DNA from: PALSA-612 sp963791225
GTDB lineage: Bacteria > Actinomycetota > Thermoleophilia > Gaiellales > Gaiellaceae
Length of the DNA stretch: 64,000 nucleotides
Assembly (NCBI GenBank): GCA_963791225.1
Contig: CAWBRV010000005.1
Coordinates: forward strand, 1 to 64,000
Reading direction: 5' to 3'
Position numbers and translations under genes: made by a program. The stretch's first letter is position 1, and the number at the start of each line of letters is the position of its first letter. This document shows, in pieces, positions 26,374-36,030 of this stretch. The notes beneath the pieces were generated by a model that was not told the origin of the DNA, made no database searches, and saw only the letters and a list, made by a program, of their open reading frames with translations.

Positions 26374-27495
26374 CTAGAAGCGCTTCAGCTGGCCGTTGTC
26401 GGCTCGACCGTCCCCGTTCAGGTCGGACCTCTTGTAGTCGATCTGCCCGACCCGGTCGAACTTCAGCGTGAGCACCTTCGTCGTGGGAAAGCCGGGCACG
26501 CCGGTGGGACTGATGCAGAGCAAGCCCAGCTTGACCTGAAACACCTTGTTCGTGCGTCCCTGAGGCGTGAACCTCGGGTTCTGCACGCTGTGCTTCTTGC
26601 CCTTCGCGTCCACGACTGTCTGGATTGCGACGTACTGGAGCGTGTCCGTTCCCTGCGTCGCCTTGTTGCAGGGACCGCCGCACTCGACCTTCACGATCGT
26701 CGGCTTGGCGGGGCGCACGTTCTTGCCGCCCTGCATGAGGAAGTTGGCTCCTCTCGGCGCCAGGACGTTCACTCGGCCCTTGCAGCCCGGGCCTGCTCCG
26801 GCCGTGCACGTGATCTGCCATTTGACGTCGAACTCGATGCGGGTGGTGCCGGCGCCAAAGACGTGGAAGTTGTTCAGAAACGCCTCCACCTTGCTGCACT
26901 TGCACGGGGCCGGCGGCGGTGGCGGAGGCGGGGGAGGGGGTTCGACGGTCGGGCCCGCACAGCTCGGTGTGCTGGCGGCGTCGAATCCGGCGGCTGTGTT
27001 CGCCGCGCTCGAGTTGGTGCCCTTGTAGGTCGCCGAGCATTCCCAGCCCTTGTCGTCGCTGACGACGACGCTGATCAGCCCCTGGTGACCGTACTTCCCG
27101 TAGATGTCGTGGTTGCAGTGGTCGTTGCGCGGGGAATCGCCCTCGTTCGAATGCTCCCAGGTGAACGTGGAGTCGGTGCCGCCGGAGATGCCGTGGTTGT
27201 CACAAGCGGGGTCGACGGGATAGGCCGGGTCGACCTTCCCTCCCGGATCCGAGATCGTCAGTGTCCACGCGTACTGGCAGCACTTCGCGCCGGCGTTGTC
27301 GTCGACGACGTTCGGGACCGAGTAGGTCGTCTCCTTGAGATCGCCGTCGAACGCTGCGCTGATCGCACCTGTCGACAGCTTCGACACGTGGGCGCGACCC
27401 GCGGAGCCGCTCGTCGGGAACCAGATGAGCACAGCGGAGACCACCGTGAGCAAGAGCGGGTAGACAACGACTCGCGACTTGGGCCGTCCGGTCAT
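26374..27495 (-). CDS. secreted Cys-containing protein with polyproline linker and a Ca-loop-like C-terminus
   Basis: A 373-residue protein of unrecognised function. It has a basic N-terminus and a hydrophobic signal segment (VVVYPLLLTVVSAVLIWF). The first domain (about residues 35-185) has cysteines near CCQY, DPACDNHG, NDHCNHD and WECSATY. It is joined by about ten consecutive prolines to a second domain that begins APCKCSKVEAFLNNFHVFG and contains CTAGAGPGC and ECGGPCNKATQG. The extreme C-terminus DLNGDGRADNGQ looks like a dockerin/EF-hand calcium loop. Upstream on the minus strand, TTGACA and TAATCC are 19 nt apart. It is probably exported and disulfide-bonded. Confidence 0.7.
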   Translation of the reverse strand: MTGRPKSRVVVYPLLLTVVSAVLIWFPTSGSAGRAHVSKLSTGAISAAFDGDLKETTYSVPNVVDDNAGAKCCQYAWTLTISDPGGKVDPAYPVDPACDNHGISGGTDSTFTWEHSNEGDSPRNDHCNHDIYGKYGHQGLISVVVSDDKGWECSATYKGTNSSAANTAAGFDAASTPSCAGPTVEPPPPPPPPPPAPCKCSKVEAFLNNFHVFGAGTTRIEFDVKWQITCTAGAGPGCKGRVNVLAPRGANFLMQGGKNVRPAKPTIVKVECGGPCNKATQGTDTLQYVAIQTVVDAKGKKHSVQNPRFTPQGRTNKVFQVKLGLLCISPTGVPGFPTTKVLTLKFDRVGQIDYKRSDLNGDGRADNGQLKRF

Positions 27496-27581
27496 CGGTC
27501 TCGTGGATTAGCGCACATGTCTCGACGGGTGTCAAACCGGCGGCGCGCGGGCCTTGCGAATCGCGTGGTACGTTCGAGCGC

Positions 27582-27863
27582 ATGTCGATCACGAGAGACG
27601 ACGTACTCCACGTAGCGCGGCTGGCCAGGCTTGAGCTTTCCGACGAGGAGGTCGAGCGCATGCGCGAGCAGCTGTCGGCGATCCTCGAAGCGGTCGGGAA
27701 GGTGGCGGAGCTCGACCTTGCGGATGTCGAGCCGACAGCCCATCCGCTCGACCTCGTGAACGTCCTCGCCGACGACGAGCCGCGACCGTCGCTGTCCCTT
27801 GACGAGGCACTCGTGAACGCGCCCGATCCGGAAGACGGCTTCTTCGGGGTGCCGGCGGTATGA
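27582..27863 (+). CDS. gatC: Asp-tRNA(Asn)/Glu-tRNA(Gln) amidotransferase subunit C
   Basis: A 93-residue stabilising subunit of the GatCAB complex that amidates misacylated Glu-tRNA-Gln and Asp-tRNA-Asn. The family pattern is clear: ITRDDVLHVARLARLELSDEEVERMREQLSAIL, VEPTAHPL, and the C-terminal DEALVNAPDPEDGFFGVPAV. The ATG lies 7 nt after a TACGTT -10 box (27569-27574). The stop overlaps the gatA start (ATGA). It heads the gatC-gatA-gatB operon. Confidence 0.94.
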   Translation: MSITRDDVLHVARLARLELSDEEVERMREQLSAILEAVGKVAELDLADVEPTAHPLDLVNVLADDEPRPSLSLDEALVNAPDPEDGFFGVPAV

Positions 27864-29271
27864 CAGCGATCGACACGCTGCGGCTCACAGCCGAGGAGGC
27901 GACGGGGCTGCTCGAACGCCGCGAGGTCTCCGCGGACGAGCTCCATGCGGCGTATCTCAGCGCGATCGGCGAGCGCGACACCGAGCTGCACGCCTACCTG
28001 TACACGCTCGACGCGCCGACGCAGGAGGGCGTGCCGATCGCGTTCAAGGACCTCGTCTCGACGAAGGGGGTCGAGACCACGGCCGGCTCGAAGATCCTCT
28101 CAGGCTACCGGCCGGTCTTCGACGCGACGGTGGCCTCGCGGTGCTACGGCGCCGGGTTGTCGCTGCTCGGCAAGACGAACATGGATGAGTTTGCGATGGG
28201 CTCGTCCACGGAGAACTCGGCCTTCGGACCGACGCGGAACCCGTGGGACCCGGAGCGCGTGCCGGGCGGCTCGTCGGGCGGCTCGTCGGCCGCGGTCGCC
28301 GCGGGCCTGGCTCCATGGGCGCTCGGCTCTGACACGGGCGGCTCGATCAAGCAGCCCGCCGCACTCTGCGGCATCGTCGGCCTGCGTCCGACTTACGGCA
28401 CCGTCTCGCGCTACGGGATCGTCGCCTTCGCCTCCAGCCTTGACCAGATCGGCCCGCTCACCCGCACGGTGCGTGACTGCGCGCTCCTCTACCGCATCGT
28501 CGCCGGCCGCGATCCGTGCGACTCGACCACCGTCGAGCTGCCGGCGCCGGTCGAGATCCCCGAGGCGGCTGATCTGAAGGGGCTCCGCGTCGGCGTGCCG
28601 CGGCAGCTTAACGAGGCCGAGGGCATCGAGCCCGGGGTGAAGGTCGCCGTCGACGCGGCGATCGCGCTCTGCAGCGAGCTCGGGGCCGACGTGGGGGAGT
28701 GCGAGCTGCCGCTGTCCGTGGAGTACGGGTTGCCCTGCTACTACCTGATCGCCCCGGCCGAGGCGTCGTCGAACCTTGCGCGATACGACGGCGTCCGTTA
28801 CGGCCACCGCTCGACGGTGGACGGCGACCTCGGCGCGCTGTACGAGCGCACCCGCCACGACGGGTTCGGCGACGAGCCGAAGCGGCGGATCATGCTCGGC
28901 ACCTACGCACTCTCGGCCGGGTACTACGACGCCTTCTACGGCCAGGCGCAGAAGGTGCGGACGATCATCGGCAACGAGTTCCGGGCCGTGCTCGAGGACT
29001 TCGACGTGCTCGTCAGCCCGACCTCGCCGACGGTCGCATTCCCGCTCGGCGCGAGGACCGCCAACCCGCTCGCCATGTACCTCTCGGACGTGCTCGCGAT
29101 CCCGCCGAACATGGCCGGCCTGCCCGGTCTGTCGATCCCGTGCGGGCTCTCCGAGAGCCTGCCGGTCGGGCTGCAGCTCATCGGCCCGCAGTTCTCCGAG
29201 AACCTGCTCTTCCGCGTCGGCCACGCCCTCGAGCAGGCGATCGGCTTCGACACCGTGCCGGAGGGCTACAG

Positions 29272-29275
<4 letters not shown>
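27860..29275 (+). CDS. gatA: Asp/Glu-tRNA amidotransferase subunit A (amidase)
   Basis: A 471-residue amidase-signature enzyme that releases ammonia from glutamine for GatB. The Ser-cisSer-Lys triad is visible: Lys in PIAFKDLVSTKG, then PGGSSGGSSAAVAAGLAPWALGSDTGGSIKQPA containing both serines. Later conserved motifs are YGTVSRYGIVAFASSLDQIGP and GLPGLSIPCG. It overlaps gatC and gatB by 4 bases each, giving full translational coupling of the three subunits. Length is normal and the frame is intact. Confidence 0.97.
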
Positions 29276-30659
<1,384 letters not shown>

Positions 30660-30663
<4 letters not shown>

Positions 30664-30911
30664 GCGACGCGGTCGTCGACGAGGGAAACGAGATCCTGCG
30701 CGGCAAGGGGTACAAGGAGGCTCAGCTCGCGGTGTTCTCGACGCCGATGGCGTCCAAGCTCCTGATCAAGGGCACGAAGATCGGCAGCCCGTTCGCCGAC
30801 GCGCCGGAGACGGTGCTCCGCGCCGTCCGCGACTGCGTGCCCACGGCCGACGACCTCGGCCGTCACACGATCACGCCCCGCGAGCTCCGCACCTGCCTCG
30901 AGCAGGCCTGA
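30660..30911 (+). CDS. small unrecognised protein coupled to gatB
   Basis: An 83-residue protein with no recognised domain. The sequence is mixed alpha/beta: EGNEILRGKGYKEAQLAVF, ASKLLIKGTKIGSPFADAPE, then TVLRAVRDCVPTADDLGRHT and a C-terminal helix RELRTCLEQA. It lacks a signal peptide or membrane segment. ATG 30660 overlaps the gatB stop (ATGA), so it is translated with the amidotransferase genes. This suggests a link to tRNA amidation or simply operon placement. Its own stop is 5 bases from the convergent YqgE gene. Confidence 0.6.
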
Positions 30912-30915
30912 CGAC

Positions 30916-31461
30916 TCAGTTCGTCGACGGATCCTCGGGCATGAGGGCGAGCACGCGGTAGGTGCCTCCCTTGCGCCGGAGCACCGAGGCGAACAGGTCG
31001 TCGTCGGTGCCCGGGAAGAGGTCGACGCCGTCGGCGGGCTCGACGATCCACGACTCCTCCTCGAGCTCGGCCTCGAGCTGGCCGGGACCCCAGCCCGAAT
31101 AGCCGGCGAAAACCCGCGCGCGGCGCGTCGCCGCGGCCAGCGCCTCGAGGTCGTCGTCGCTCGACGCGAAGCCGACGTCGCCGACGACGAGCGTGGCCGC
31201 GGCCGCCGCATCGTCGAACTCCGCGAGCACGAGCACCGCCTCCGGCTGCACCGGGCCGCCGACGTGGACGAGCGACTCCTCGCCGGCCACGACTGCGAGC
31301 GGCGGGACTGCCTGGCCGACCGTGACCTCGCTGGGCCGGTTCAGCACGAGCCCCATCGCACCCTCTTCGCCGTGCTCCCCGACGAGCACGACCACCCGGC
31401 GGAAGTTGGGGTCGAAGAGTGCCGGCGTGGCCACGAGCAGGCGGCCCTTGAGCGACGTCAC
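30916..31461 (-). CDS. YqgE/AlgH (UPF0301) family protein
   Basis: A 181-residue protein of the UPF0301 fold, biochemical role unknown. Motifs match the family in order: LKGRLLVATPALFDPNFRRVV, EGAMGLVLNRPSEV, VHVGGPVQPE, then ARVFAGYSGWGPGQLEAELEEESW and LFPGTDDDLFASVLRR. The GTG start directly follows the stop of the upstream transporter gene, so it is co-transcribed with the ABC exporter on the minus strand. AlgH-type members affect envelope and stress phenotypes in other bacteria; here only the position is known. Confidence 0.92.
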   Translation of the reverse strand: MTSLKGRLLVATPALFDPNFRRVVVLVGEHGEEGAMGLVLNRPSEVTVGQAVPPLAVVAGEESLVHVGGPVQPEAVLVLAEFDDAAAAATLVVGDVGFASSDDDLEALAAATRRARVFAGYSGWGPGQLEAELEEESWIVEPADGVDLFPGTDDDLFASVLRRKGGTYRVLALMPEDPSTN

Positions 31462-34017
31462 CTACTCATATTGCAACGCTTCGAGCACGTTCAGCCGCGA
31501 CGCGCGCCGCGCCGGCAGGATCGCCGCGATCAGCCCGGCCACGACGGCGACGAGTGCGAACACGATCAGCGACGTGATCGGCCACGACAGCGTGATGAAG
31601 TCGACCCGCGCGATCAGCAGCACGGCGAGCACGATTCCGAGCGCGATCCCGATGACCGCCCCGATCAGCGCGGTGATGACGCTCTCGTAGCGGATCATCC
31701 GCCGCACCTGGCGGCGGGTCATGCCGACGGCGCGGAGCATCCCCAGCTCCCGGGTCCGCTCGAACACGGTGAGCACGAGCGTGTTCACGATGCCGAACAG
31801 CGACACGAGTACGGAGAGCGCGAGCAGGACGTAGAGCACGTTCAGCACCGCGTCGAGACCGCCGGCCTGGTTCGTCTTGAACTGGGACATCGTCTGCACT
31901 TTCGCGTTCGGGAACCCCTTGAGCGACGCGTCGAGCCGTTTCGTGGTCACTTTGGTGACGCCGCCGACCGTGTTGATGAAGATGAAGATGTCCTGCGGCT
32001 GGGTATACAGGCTGTCGAAGGTGGCGCTCGAGATCGTGACCGGCCCGAAGGGCGAGCCCCCGGGCGGCGGCTTGAAGATCCCACGCACGTAGAAGATCGA
32101 CGAGGCGCCGCTCGGAACGACCGCTCGGATGGGCGAGCCGAGGCGAAGCTGGTGATCCTTGGCAAAGGTGTCGTCGACGAACGCCCCGTTCGAGCCGAGC
32201 GTCTCGAAGACCGCCTGCGAGCCTTTGACCCAGTTGAGCTTCAGCACACGGCTCCCGCCCGGGTCAACCGCCGTCAGGTTGTGCGTCGCCTTGAAGATGC
32301 GCGCGTCGGCCCCGCGGACACCGACCACCGCGGTAACGCCCTTCGTGTTGCGGATCGGGTCGGCGGTCGCGATCGGGATCGGGTCGAAGTTGTTCTGGGC
32401 CGTGACCGCGTAGTCGCCCTTCGCGAGCGTGTTGACGGCGTCGAAGAACGAGCTGCGGATCCCCGACGCCAGCATCGCGACCAGCGTGACGAGCGCGAGC
32501 CCGATCATCAACGCGGCGGCGGTCGAGCCCGTCCGCTGCGGGTTCCGCTGGGAGTTCTCACGAGCGAGCACACCGGCCGCGCCGCCGATTTTCGCGCCGG
32601 GCCAACCGATCGCGGTCGCGAGCGGCACGACGAGGTGGGACGAGAAGAGCGCGACGCCGATGAAGATGAGGAGGGCGCCGAGCCCCATGAAGATGAGGAT
32701 CTGCGTCGTCGAGAGCCCGCTCCCGAAGAGCGCATAGGCGAACGCCAGGAAGCCGAGGCCGGCAAGCGTCGCCGACATCACGCCGCGGTAGCGGTGGAAG
32801 CGCCCGGGCGGCAGCGTTGCGCCCTCACGGACGGCCGCGATCGGTGGGACGCGCGTTGCGCGCATCGCGGGGCGCAGACTGGCGATGACCGTGACCAGGA
32901 TGCCGACGAGCAGCGCCACGATGACCGTTCTCGCCTGGAAGAGCAGCCCGGTGTTCGGCAGTGTGAAGCCGACGGCGTCGAAGAGCGAGAACAGACCTTT
33001 CGCGAGCGCGAGGCCGAAGAAGAGCCCCGTTACCGAGGCGAGCACCCCCATCACGGTCGACTCGAGGAGCACCATTCGCAGGATCTGCCGTCGCGAGGCA
33101 CCGATCGTCCGCAGAGTCGCGAACTCGCGTGTCCGCTGCGCGATCGTGATCGACAGCGAGTTCGCGATCACGAACGCACCGACGAAGAGCGCGATTCCGC
33201 CGAATGCGAGCAGGAAGGTCTGCAGGAAGCTCGTGAAGCTCTTCGTGTCGCTCGCGTCAGTCTTCGCCTGATCCGTGCCGCTGCGGACCTGCGTCTGCTG
33301 CGGCAGGATGCTCTTCACCTGCGCGATCAGCGCCGGCTCCGACACGTCGGGCTTCCTCGAGATGCGGATGTCGTCGAGCTTGCCGACCTTGCGGAAGAGC
33401 GCCTGCGCCGTCGCGAGGTCGAAGCCCGCCAGCGTGGCACCGCCGATGTCGAGCGAGCTCGAGCCGAACTTGACGAGGCCGGAGACGCGGAACGGCTTCG
33501 AGCTGCCCTGCGCCTCGATCTTGATCGTGTCGCCGACGGTGATGTGCTTCTTGCTCGCTGTCGAGTGGTCGATCACGACCTCGCCCGTCTTCGGCCACGC
33601 GCCGGAGACGAGCGAGAGCGAGCTGAACGCCGGATACTTCGGGTCGACCGAGAAACCGAGATGCGGCGCGCCGCCGAAGCTGATCACCTTGCCGTTCTTG
33701 CCGATCAGGTTCGTGCTCGAGTCGGCAACACCCCCGATCGCAGCCGCGACGGTCGGCAGGTCGCGCACCTCGGAGAGGAGCGACTCGTCGAACGGCGGCA
33801 GGTTCGTCGTCGAGTTCTTGCTGACGGCGGACTTGCCCGTGACCACTGCGTCCGTGTTGCGGTAGATGCTCGAAAAGATTGCGTCGAACGCATGCGAGAT
33901 CGAGTCGGTCAGGATGTACGTGCCGCTGATCGTCGCGACGCCGAGGACGATGGCGAAGCCGGTGAGCAGCGTCCGGAGCTTGCGGCCCCAGAGCGCGCGC
34001 AGCGCGACCTTGATCAC
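31462..34017 (-). CDS. ABC transporter permease, two FtsX/MacB-like domains
   Basis: An 851-residue fused permease. The N-terminal unit has one helix (RTLLTGFAIVLGVATISGTYIL), a long periplasmic domain (about residues 40-240) and three helices starting LAFGGIALFVGAFVIANSLSI with the coupling motif REFATLRTIGASRRQI. The second unit repeats this, with helices from about 440, another extracellular domain, and the C-terminal FtsX block ELGMLRAVGMTRRQVRRMIRYE. This DUF214-type layout exports lipids, peptides or lipoproteins. GTG 34017 overlaps the ATPase stop. No ribosome-binding site is needed because of the coupling. Confidence 0.92.
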   Translation of the reverse strand: MIKVALRALWGRKLRTLLTGFAIVLGVATISGTYILTDSISHAFDAIFSSIYRNTDAVVTGKSAVSKNSTTNLPPFDESLLSEVRDLPTVAAAIGGVADSSTNLIGKNGKVISFGGAPHLGFSVDPKYPAFSSLSLVSGAWPKTGEVVIDHSTASKKHITVGDTIKIEAQGSSKPFRVSGLVKFGSSSLDIGGATLAGFDLATAQALFRKVGKLDDIRISRKPDVSEPALIAQVKSILPQQTQVRSGTDQAKTDASDTKSFTSFLQTFLLAFGGIALFVGAFVIANSLSITIAQRTREFATLRTIGASRRQILRMVLLESTVMGVLASVTGLFFGLALAKGLFSLFDAVGFTLPNTGLLFQARTVIVALLVGILVTVIASLRPAMRATRVPPIAAVREGATLPPGRFHRYRGVMSATLAGLGFLAFAYALFGSGLSTTQILIFMGLGALLIFIGVALFSSHLVVPLATAIGWPGAKIGGAAGVLARENSQRNPQRTGSTAAALMIGLALVTLVAMLASGIRSSFFDAVNTLAKGDYAVTAQNNFDPIPIATADPIRNTKGVTAVVGVRGADARIFKATHNLTAVDPGGSRVLKLNWVKGSQAVFETLGSNGAFVDDTFAKDHQLRLGSPIRAVVPSGASSIFYVRGIFKPPPGGSPFGPVTISSATFDSLYTQPQDIFIFINTVGGVTKVTTKRLDASLKGFPNAKVQTMSQFKTNQAGGLDAVLNVLYVLLALSVLVSLFGIVNTLVLTVFERTRELGMLRAVGMTRRQVRRMIRYESVITALIGAVIGIALGIVLAVLLIARVDFITLSWPITSLIVFALVAVVAGLIAAILPARRASRLNVLEALQYE

Positions 34018-34757
34018 GTGCCGATCTCCTCCATCGCGGCGATCACGGTCTTGGCGTCGGAGCGGGGGAGGTCCTTGACGATCTCGCCGTCGTCGAGGAA
34101 CAGGATCCGGTCGGCGATCGCGGCTGCGCGCGCGTCGTGCGTGACCATCACGGTCGTCTGTCCGTAGCTGTCGACCGAGTCGCGCATGAGGTCGAGGATC
34201 TCGCCGCTCGTCTTCGAGTCCAGGTTGCCGGTCGGCTCGTCCGCGAACACGACCGTCGGCCTGGAGACGAGCGCACGCGCGATCGCCACGCGCTGCTGCT
34301 GGCCTCCGGACAGCTCGCTCGGCCGGTGCGACCGGCGGTTGCTGAGGCCGGTCTTTTCCAGCAGCCCCTCGAACCACTCCTCGTCCGGCTTCTCGCCGGC
34401 GATAGTCAGCGGCAGCAGCACGTTCTCCTCGGCCGTCAGCATCGGCAGCAGGTTGAAGAACTGGAAGACGAAGCCGATGTGCTCCCGCCGCAGCTTGGTC
34501 AGCGCGTTGTCGTCGAGGAACGCGATCTTCTGCCCCGCGATCGTGATCTCGCCCGACGTGGGCTTGTCGAGCCCGGCGAGCAGGTGCATGAGCGTCGACT
34601 TGCCGGAGCCGGACGGCCCCATGACCGCGGTCAGCTGGCCGCCCGCGACGGCGAGCGAGACGCCGCGGAGAGCGTCGACGGCAGTGTCGCCCTCGCCGTA
34701 GGTGCGCGTCAGCTGCTCCGCGGTGACGACGTTTCCGTTCGCTTCCACGTTGGTCAT
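34014..34757 (-). CDS. ABC transporter ATP-binding protein (MacB/LolD type)
   Basis: A 247-residue nucleotide-binding subunit. Walker A is GPSGSGKST, the Q-loop FVFQFFNLLPMLTAEENVLLP is typical of the LolD/MacB subfamily, the signature is LSGGQQQRVAIARAL, Walker B is TVVFADEPTGNLD and the switch His is MVTHD. It energises the large permease encoded next, with which it shares a 4-base overlap. GGAGG-like bases precede ATG 34757 at usual spacing. The substrate is unknown. Confidence 0.95.
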   Translation of the reverse strand: MTNVEANGNVVTAEQLTRTYGEGDTAVDALRGVSLAVAGGQLTAVMGPSGSGKSTLMHLLAGLDKPTSGEITIAGQKIAFLDDNALTKLRREHIGFVFQFFNLLPMLTAEENVLLPLTIAGEKPDEEWFEGLLEKTGLSNRRSHRPSELSGGQQQRVAIARALVSRPTVVFADEPTGNLDSKTSGEILDLMRDSVDSYGQTTVMVTHDARAAAIADRILFLDDGEIVKDLPRSDAKTVIAAMEEIGT

Positions 34758-34875
34758 CGAGGGCTCCTCCGGCCGAGGTGACTGAATCCGGGCGGAGCCT
34801 AGCGAGCTTGTCCGGCACGCGTGGTGCGGCTAGCACCCGTCTTTCGGCAACCGGGCTCTTAGCTAGCCTGAATCG

Positions 34876-36030
34876 ATGAGCGCGAAACGCTACCTCTTCA
34901 CCCCCGGGCCGACGACCGTCCCGCCGGAGGTGCTCGCGGCGCTCGCCCAGCCGGTCGTCCACCACCGCGGCTCCGACTTCCGACCCGTCTACAGCGAGTG
35001 CCTCCAGCGGCTGAAAGACATCTTCCGGACGTCCTCCGACGTCCTCCTCTTCACGGCCTCCGGGACCGGCGCGATGGAATCCGCGGTCGCGAATCTCTGC
35101 TCGCCCGGGAACCGGGTGGTCGTCGTCTCGGCCGGCAGCTTCGGCGAGCGCTGGACGCAGATCGCCGAGCGCTACGGCTGCGAGGTGGTCGCCGTGCGCT
35201 ACGAGTGGGGCGAGGTGCCGTCCGCCGACGACCTGACCGCGACGCTCGCCGACACGAGCGACGCGCGGGCGGTCTTTCTCACGCACTCGGAGACGTCGAC
35301 CGGGGTCGTGGCCGACGTGCAGGCTCTCGCTGCGGCCGTCCGCCCGAGCGGTGCGCACGTGGTCGTGGACGCGATCTCGAGCGTCGGCGCGGTGCCGCTC
35401 GAGGTGGACGCGTGGGGGATCGACGTCGCCTGCGCCGGCTCCCAGAAGGCGCTGATGACGCCGCCCGGGCTCGCGATGGCCTCGGTCTCGGACGCCGTGT
35501 GGGCACCCGAGGGCCGCTCCTCGTCGCCGCGCTACTACTTCGACTGGGACCGGACGCGCAAGGCCCAGCAGCAGCTCGACGCCGCCTTCACGCCCGCGAC
35601 CTCGCTCGTCGTCGCGCTCAACGTCGCGCTCGGGATGATCCTCGACGGCGGCCTCGAGCGGGCCTTCGAGCGCCACCGGCTGCTCGGCCGCGCATGCCGC
35701 GAAGGTGCGAAGGCGATGGGCCTCGAGCTCTTCTCTCCCGACGACGACTCGGCCGCGGTCGTGACGGCGATCAAGACACCGGAAGGGACCGACGCGACCG
35801 AGCTCGTCGCGCTCCTCCGCGACCGCTACGGCGTCCAGCTCGCGAACGGCCAGGCGCACCTGAAGGGGAAGATCTTCCGCATCGGCCACATCGGCTACTA
35901 CGACGTGTTCGACATCGCAACGGCGCTCGGAGCCGTCGAGCTCGGCCTGGTCGACCTCGGCGCCGACGTCGAGCGCGGCGTCGCGGTCACCCGAGCCCTC
36001 GACGTGTACGCCGAGGGCGCCAGGGTGTGA
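34876..36030 (+). CDS. class V aminotransferase, probable phosphoserine aminotransferase
   Basis: A 384-residue PLP enzyme of the alanine-glyoxylate/serine-glyoxylate group. TPGPTTVPPEVL opens the protein, LFTASGTGAMESAVANL binds cofactor phosphate, HSETSTGV and VVDAISSVGAVPLEVD follow, and the PLP lysine is in CAGSQKALMTPPGLA. It overlaps serA by 3 bases. That pairing suggests it supplies the phosphoserine transamination step in place of classical SerC; this is inferred from context, since family members also act on glyoxylate. The ATG lies 6 nt after a TAGCCT -10 box (34864-34869). Confidence 0.83.
   Translation: MSAKRYLFTPGPTTVPPEVLAALAQPVVHHRGSDFRPVYSECLQRLKDIFRTSSDVLLFTASGTGAMESAVANLCSPGNRVVVVSAGSFGERWTQIAERYGCEVVAVRYEWGEVPSADDLTATLADTSDARAVFLTHSETSTGVVADVQALAAAVRPSGAHVVVDAISSVGAVPLEVDAWGIDVACAGSQKALMTPPGLAMASVSDAVWAPEGRSSSPRYYFDWDRTRKAQQQLDAAFTPATSLVVALNVALGMILDGGLERAFERHRLLGRACREGAKAMGLELFSPDDDSAAVVTAIKTPEGTDATELVALLRDRYGVQLANGQAHLKGKIFRIGHIGYYDVFDIATALGAVELGLVDLGADVERGVAVTRALDVYAEGARV

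Noticed and set aside
31264..34167. A 967-codon open frame on the plus strand opposite the ABC permease
   Set aside because: It is highly charged (Arg, Asp, Glu, His) with no domain. The minus-strand frame encodes a clear FtsX-type permease, so this is an antisense shadow typical of high GC.
34018..35889. The permease frame stays open far upstream, apparently giving a 1475-codon gene
   Set aside because: The upstream part runs through the ATPase and aminotransferase genes in meaningless composition. GTG 34017 overlapping the ATPase stop is the real start.
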